Position numbers and translations under genes: made by a program. 9,014 nt of DNA. Source: an uncultured Oscillospiraceae bacterium (lineage in GTDB: Bacteria > Bacillota_A > Clostridia > Oscillospirales > Oscillospiraceae). The notes beneath the pieces were generated by a model that was not told the DNA's origin, made no database searches, and saw only the letters and a list, made by a program, of their open reading frames with translations. Where the stretch lies: positions 1 through 9,014 of the forward strand of contig CANRMG010000070.1 in NCBI GenBank assembly GCA_947631675.1, read 5' to 3'. Position 1 is the stretch's first letter, and every line of letters starts with the position of its first letter. Shown here piece after piece: positions 5,339 to 9,014 of this stretch.

Positions 5339-8300
5339 TTGTATTTAAAGGCGCTTGAGATACAGGGCTTCAAGTCCTTCCCCGACAAGACGACGATCCA
5401 GTTCGACCGGGACGTGACGATGATCGTCGGACCCAACGGGTCCGGCAAGTCCAACATATCCGACGCGGTGCTGTGGGTCATGGGCGAGCAGCGCACCAGG
5501 ACCCTCCGGGGCGGAAAGATGGAGGACGTGATCTTCGGCGGCACGGAGAAGCGGGGCAAGCTGGGCTTTGCCCAGGTGACCCTGGTGCTGGACAACACCG
5601 CCCGTATCTTCGCGGTGGACAGCGACGAGCTGGCCATCACCCGCCGGTATTACCGCAGCGGGGACAGCGAGTACTACATAAATAAAGAATCCGTCCGCCT
5701 CCGGGACATCAACGAGCTGCTGATGGACACGGGCCTGGGCCGGGACGGCTACTCCATCATCGGCCAGGGGCGCATCAGCGAGATCGTCTCCGCCAAGAGC
5801 ACCGACCGCCGGGAGATATTCGAGCAGGCGGCGGGTATCTCCCGCTTCCGCTTCCGCAAGGAGGAGGCGGAGCGAAAGCTCTCCGCCACGGACGACGCCC
5901 TCCTGCGGGTGGGGGACAAGATCGACGAGCTGGAGCTGCAGCTGACGCCCCTTCGCAAGCAGGCGGCGGTGGCGGAGAAGTACCTGACCCTCCGGGAGGA
6001 GCTGAAGGGGCTGGAGGTTTCCGCCTGGATGGAGAACCTGGACAAGCTGGCGGAGCAGACCGCCTCCATCAAGGCCAGCCAGGAGGCGGCTCAGACGGAG
6101 CTGGCCCGCATGCGCCAGCAGGTGACGGCCAACTATCAGCGCTCGGAGACCATCACCGAGCGCATGCGGGAGAAGGACCTGCAGGCCGAGGCCGTCCGGG
6201 AAAAGCTGTCCGCCCAGGAGACCGCCATCGGCGCTAACCGCCAGGCGGCGGCGGTACTGGCGGCGGAAAAGAACAGCAACCAGGAGAGCATCCAGCGGCT
6301 TTTGAGCGATATGAGCGAGGACGCCGGGCGCATCAAGGCCCTGGAGGAGCAGATAGGGGCCCTGGAGGAGCGCATCGGCGAGATCAAAAAGGCAGAGGAG
6401 GAGCTGGGGACCAGGATCAGCCAGCTTTCCAATGTCGTCAACGGCCACCGCATGAAGATGGCCGGCCGGGAGAATAAGGTGAACGCCCTGCGGGATGAGG
6501 TCACCCGCCTCACCGTGGACGGGCGGAGCATGGATGCGCGCATCAATATGCTGGCCGAGATGGAGAAGGACTACGAGGGCTTCAACCGGGCGGTGAAGAC
6601 CGTCATGCGGGAGAGCCGCGCCGGCGCTCTGCGGGGCGTCCACGGGCCCGTGGCCAATCTGGTCCGGACGGAGGACCGGTACGCCCTGGCCATCGAGACG
6701 GCTCTCGGCGCCGCGGCCCAGAATATCGTGGTGGACAAGCGCTCGGACGGCAAGGCGGCCATCGAGTTTTTGAAGCGCCGGGACGCCGGCCGGGGCACCT
6801 TCCTGCCCCTGGAGGCCATTCGGGGCAATGTATTGAAGCAGGTCCCGACGGGAGAGGCGGGCTGTCTTGGCTTGGCGCTGGAGCTGGTGCAGTTCGACGA
6901 GCGCTACCGGGATATATTTGAGAACCTCCTGGGCCGGACGGTGGTCACCGAGACCCTGGCGGACGCGGTGAACATCTCCCAGCGGCACCGTGACCAGTTC
7001 CGCATCGTGTCCCTGGACGGGCAGATGATCCACGCCGGCGGTTCCATGACCGGCGGCAGCGCCGCCAAGGGCACGGGCATCCTGTCCCGGGCCAACGAGC
7101 TGGCCCGCCTGCGCGAGGAGCGGGTGGGGCTTTTGAAGCGCCAGCAGGAAAAGAGCGAGGCCCTGGCCGAGGCGGAGCGGGAGCTGGCCGCGGCCCGGTA
7201 CGATATGGACGTGGCCGGCCAGGAGCTGAGCCAGGTCCAGCAGCAGGCCGCGTCTTTGCAGGCGGAGCGGGAGGCCAAGGCCGCCAGCGCCGGCCAGCTC
7301 TCCGACGTGAAGGAGGCCATGACCGCCGGCGGCAGCCAGCGGCGGAGCCTGATGGCGGCCTATGAGAAGAAGAACGACGCCATCGACCAGGCCCTGGAGG
7401 AGAATGAGCGCCAGGGCGCGGCGCTGACCGAACAGGCGGAGGCCTTTCGGGAGGAGATACGCTCTATCACCGCCCAGAAGCTGGACCTGGAGGCAAAACG
7501 CACCCAGGCGGACAAGGACGCCCAGCGTCAAAACGAGGAGCTGCTGGCCCAGGAGCGGCTGGTGGGGTCCCTGGAGAACCAGACCCTAGCCGCCGAGATG
7601 GAGGAAAAGCAGATCATCGACCGGCTCTGGGACAACTACGAGCTGACCCGCACGGCTGCCCAGGCCATGCGCCAGCCCCTGGAGAGCCTGGCCGCGGCCA
7701 ACCGGCGCATCTCGGAGCTGCGCCGGTCTATCCGGGAACTGGGCACCCCCAACCTGGGCGCCATCGAGGAGAGCAAGCGGGTGGGGGAGCGGTACGACTA
7801 CCTCACCGAGCAGCGGGACGACATCGCCAAGGCCAAGGAGGAGCTGCTGGGCATCATCGCCGACATCACCGGCCAGATGGAAGAGATATTCATGCGGGAG
7901 TTCGCCGCCATCGACCAGAGCTTCCGGGCCACATTCCTGGAGCTGTTCGGCGGCGGGCGGGCCAGCCTCCGGCTGGAGGACGAGTCCGACTGCCTCAACT
8001 GCGGCATCGAGATCAAGGTCCAGCCTCCGGGCAAGGCGGTAAGCAACATAAGCCTGCTGTCCGGCGGCGAGAAGGCCTTCGTGGCCATCGCGCTGTACTT
8101 CTCCATCCTGCGCCTGAAGCCCACGCCCTTCTGCGTCATGGACGAGATCGAGGCTGCGCTGGACGAAGAGAACGTGGTCCGCTTCGCCGACTATCTGCAC
8201 CGGCTGGACAAGACCCAGTTCGTGGTCATCACACACCGCCGGGGCACCATGGAAAAGGCGGACGTGCTGCTGGGCGTGACCATGCAGGAAAAGGGCGTCA

Positions 8301-8353
8301 GCCAGGTCATCGAGCTGGACCTGGCCGAGGCGCAGAAGACCGCGGAAAATTAA
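5339..8353 (+). CDS. smc: Chromosome partition protein SMC (condensin ATPase), short-armed
   Basis: SMC is the ATPase core of bacterial condensin; with ScpA and ScpB it organises and separates sister chromosomes. Translation starts at TTG: MYLKALEIQGFKSF is the standard SMC opening, and the first in-frame ATG (codon 28) would remove it. The N-terminal head has Walker A GPNGSGKS (31-38) and ends near FEQAAGI (161-167). The first coiled coil runs about 170-412, the hinge about 413-582 with glycine-rich GGSMTGGS (567-574), and the second coil about 583-800. LGTPNLGAIEE leads into the C-terminal head, which has signature LLSGGEKA (906-913), Walker B FCVMDE (D935, E936), the EAALDE D-loop and H966. 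All ATPase motifs are intact. At 1004 residues it is well short of B. subtilis SMC (1186), and the deficit falls in the coiled coils. ftsY follows after 13 bases. Confidence 0.97.
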   Translation: MYLKALEIQGFKSFPDKTTIQFDRDVTMIVGPNGSGKSNISDAVLWVMGEQRTRTLRGGKMEDVIFGGTEKRGKLGFAQVTLVLDNTARIFAVDSDELAITRRYYRSGDSEYYINKESVRLRDINELLMDTGLGRDGYSIIGQGRISEIVSAKSTDRREIFEQAAGISRFRFRKEEAERKLSATDDALLRVGDKIDELELQLTPLRKQAAVAEKYLTLREELKGLEVSAWMENLDKLAEQTASIKASQEAAQTELARMRQQVTANYQRSETITERMREKDLQAEAVREKLSAQETAIGANRQAAAVLAAEKNSNQESIQRLLSDMSEDAGRIKALEEQIGALEERIGEIKKAEEELGTRISQLSNVVNGHRMKMAGRENKVNALRDEVTRLTVDGRSMDARINMLAEMEKDYEGFNRAVKTVMRESRAGALRGVHGPVANLVRTEDRYALAIETALGAAAQNIVVDKRSDGKAAIEFLKRRDAGRGTFLPLEAIRGNVLKQVPTGEAGCLGLALELVQFDERYRDIFENLLGRTVVTETLADAVNISQRHRDQFRIVSLDGQMIHAGGSMTGGSAAKGTGILSRANELARLREERVGLLKRQQEKSEALAEAERELAAARYDMDVAGQELSQVQQQAASLQAEREAKAASAGQLSDVKEAMTAGGSQRRSLMAAYEKKNDAIDQALEENERQGAALTEQAEAFREEIRSITAQKLDLEAKRTQADKDAQRQNEELLAQERLVGSLENQTLAAEMEEKQIIDRLWDNYELTRTAAQAMRQPLESLAAANRRISELRRSIRELGTPNLGAIEESKRVGERYDYLTEQRDDIAKAKEELLGIIADITGQMEEIFMREFAAIDQSFRATFLELFGGGRASLRLEDESDCLNCGIEIKVQPPGKAVSNISLLSGGEKAFVAIALYFSILRLKPTPFCVMDEIEAALDEENVVRFADYLHRLDKTQFVVITHRRGTMEKADVLLGVTMQEKGVSQVIELDLAEAQKTAEN

Positions 8354-8366
8354 AGGAGCGATCATC

Positions 8367-9014
8367 ATGTCACTGTTCAAGGAGAAGAAAAAGGGCCTGC
8401 TCAGCGGGCTTTTCGCGGGCTTTTCCCGCATCGACGAGGACTTTCTGGACGAGCTGGAGGAGAGATTGATACTGGCGGACGCCGGGGTGGAGGTGGCGGA
8501 GACCGCCGTGGAGGCCCTGCGCAATGAAAAGGGCCTGAAGGGCGACGCCGTGCAGCAAAAACTGGTGGACATCCTCACGGAGGAGATGGAAAAGGCAGGC
8601 ACGCCGGAGCTGCATCTTTCCACCAAGCCCGCTGTGATCATCATGGTGGGCGTCAACGGCGTGGGCAAGACAACCACCATCGGGAAGCTGGCGAAGATAT
8701 TCGCCGGTCAGGGGAAGAAAGTACTGCTGTGCGCGGCAGATACCTTTCGGGCCGCGGCGGCGGAGCAGCTGGGCATATGGGCCCAGCGCACCGGCGCGGA
8801 CATCGTCCGCCACGGCGAGGGGGGCGACCCCGGCGCGGTGGTGTTCGACGCCTGCAGCGCGGCCAAGGCCCGGGGCTCCGACATCGTCATCGTGGACACC
8901 GCCGGGCGGCTTCATAACAAACAGAACCTGATGAACGAGCTGACGAAGCTGACGAAGATCGTGGGCCGGGAGCTGCCGGGGGCCGACTGCGAGATCCTGC
9001 TGGTGCTGGACGCC
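8367..9014 (+). CDS. ftsY: Signal recognition particle receptor FtsY, N-terminal part, 3' end cut by window
   Basis: FtsY is the membrane-associated GTPase that docks the signal recognition particle (Ffh with its RNA) and delivers nascent membrane proteins to the Sec translocon. The 216 codons seen start MSLFKEKKKGLL and cover the helical N domain (about 15-85) and the first part of the G domain. G1 is GVNGVGKT (95-102), the second GTPase motif is DTFRAAAAEQL (from D125), and G3 is DTAGRL (from D177) followed by NKQNLMNEL, a choice that marks FtsY rather than Ffh. The long acidic A domain of E. coli FtsY is absent; only a short basic start precedes the N domain, as in many Gram-positives. A strong AAAGGAG overlaps the smc stop and ends eight bases before the ATG. 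The frame is open to the last base. It is probably co-transcribed with smc. Confidence 0.96.
   Translation, partial: MSLFKEKKKGLLSGLFAGFSRIDEDFLDELEERLILADAGVEVAETAVEALRNEKGLKGDAVQQKLVDILTEEMEKAGTPELHLSTKPAVIIMVGVNGVGKTTTIGKLAKIFAGQGKKVLLCAADTFRAAAAEQLGIWAQRTGADIVRHGEGGDPGAVVFDACSAAKARGSDIVIVDTAGRLHNKQNLMNELTKLTKIVGRELPGADCEILLVLDA

Noticed and set aside
5345..7531. 728-codon open frame on the minus strand opposite smc
   Set aside because: It is Leu/Gly/Ala/His-rich with no recognisable domain, and lies wholly inside a clear SMC gene. Long antisense frames are expected in GC-rich coding DNA.

Overview
The window is a GC-rich chromosomal segment (roughly two thirds G+C by eye) made almost entirely of conserved housekeeping genes, all on the + strand. 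Protein sequences and gene order point to a Firmicute, most likely a high-GC clostridial lineage of the Oscillospiraceae/Ruminococcaceae type. TrmFO, the folate-type tRNA methyltransferase, is typical of Firmicutes; topA-trmFO adjacency and a plsX...acpP-rnc-smc-ftsY run are both familiar Firmicute arrangements; and the SMC head has the clostridial style of motif. The lineage call is inference from these features only.

Layout: the C-terminal part of topA (1-1017, cut by the window edge), trmFO (1014-2336), plsX (2333-3361), acpP (3364-3597), rnc (3597-4271), a short Elp3-like radical SAM gene (4271-5281), a 57-bp AT-rich gap, smc (5339-8353, TTG start) and the first 216 codons of ftsY (8367 to the window end). 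The first six genes are packed stop-to-start (ATGA, ATGA, a 2-nt gap, TAATG, TGATG), which implies one polycistronic message with translational coupling. The only real intergenic break lies before smc. A near-consensus sigma-A type promoter (TTGACG, 17-nt spacer, TATACT) sits across the end of the radical SAM gene there, so smc-ftsY probably has its own transcription input.

Functionally the segment joins DNA topology (TopA), tRNA T-loop methylation (TrmFO), phospholipid and fatty acid supply (PlsX, ACP), double-stranded RNA processing (RNase III), a probable RNA-modifying radical SAM enzyme, chromosome organisation (SMC) and membrane protein targeting (FtsY). No mobile elements, CRISPR arrays, tRNA or rRNA genes were seen. 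I found no wholly new system. The points most worth a second look are the short coiled-coil arms of SMC, a lysine-rich pentad-repeat tail on a zinc-ribbon-bearing TopA, the poorly characterised Elp3-like protein with a possible KH-like C-terminus, and the internal promoter.
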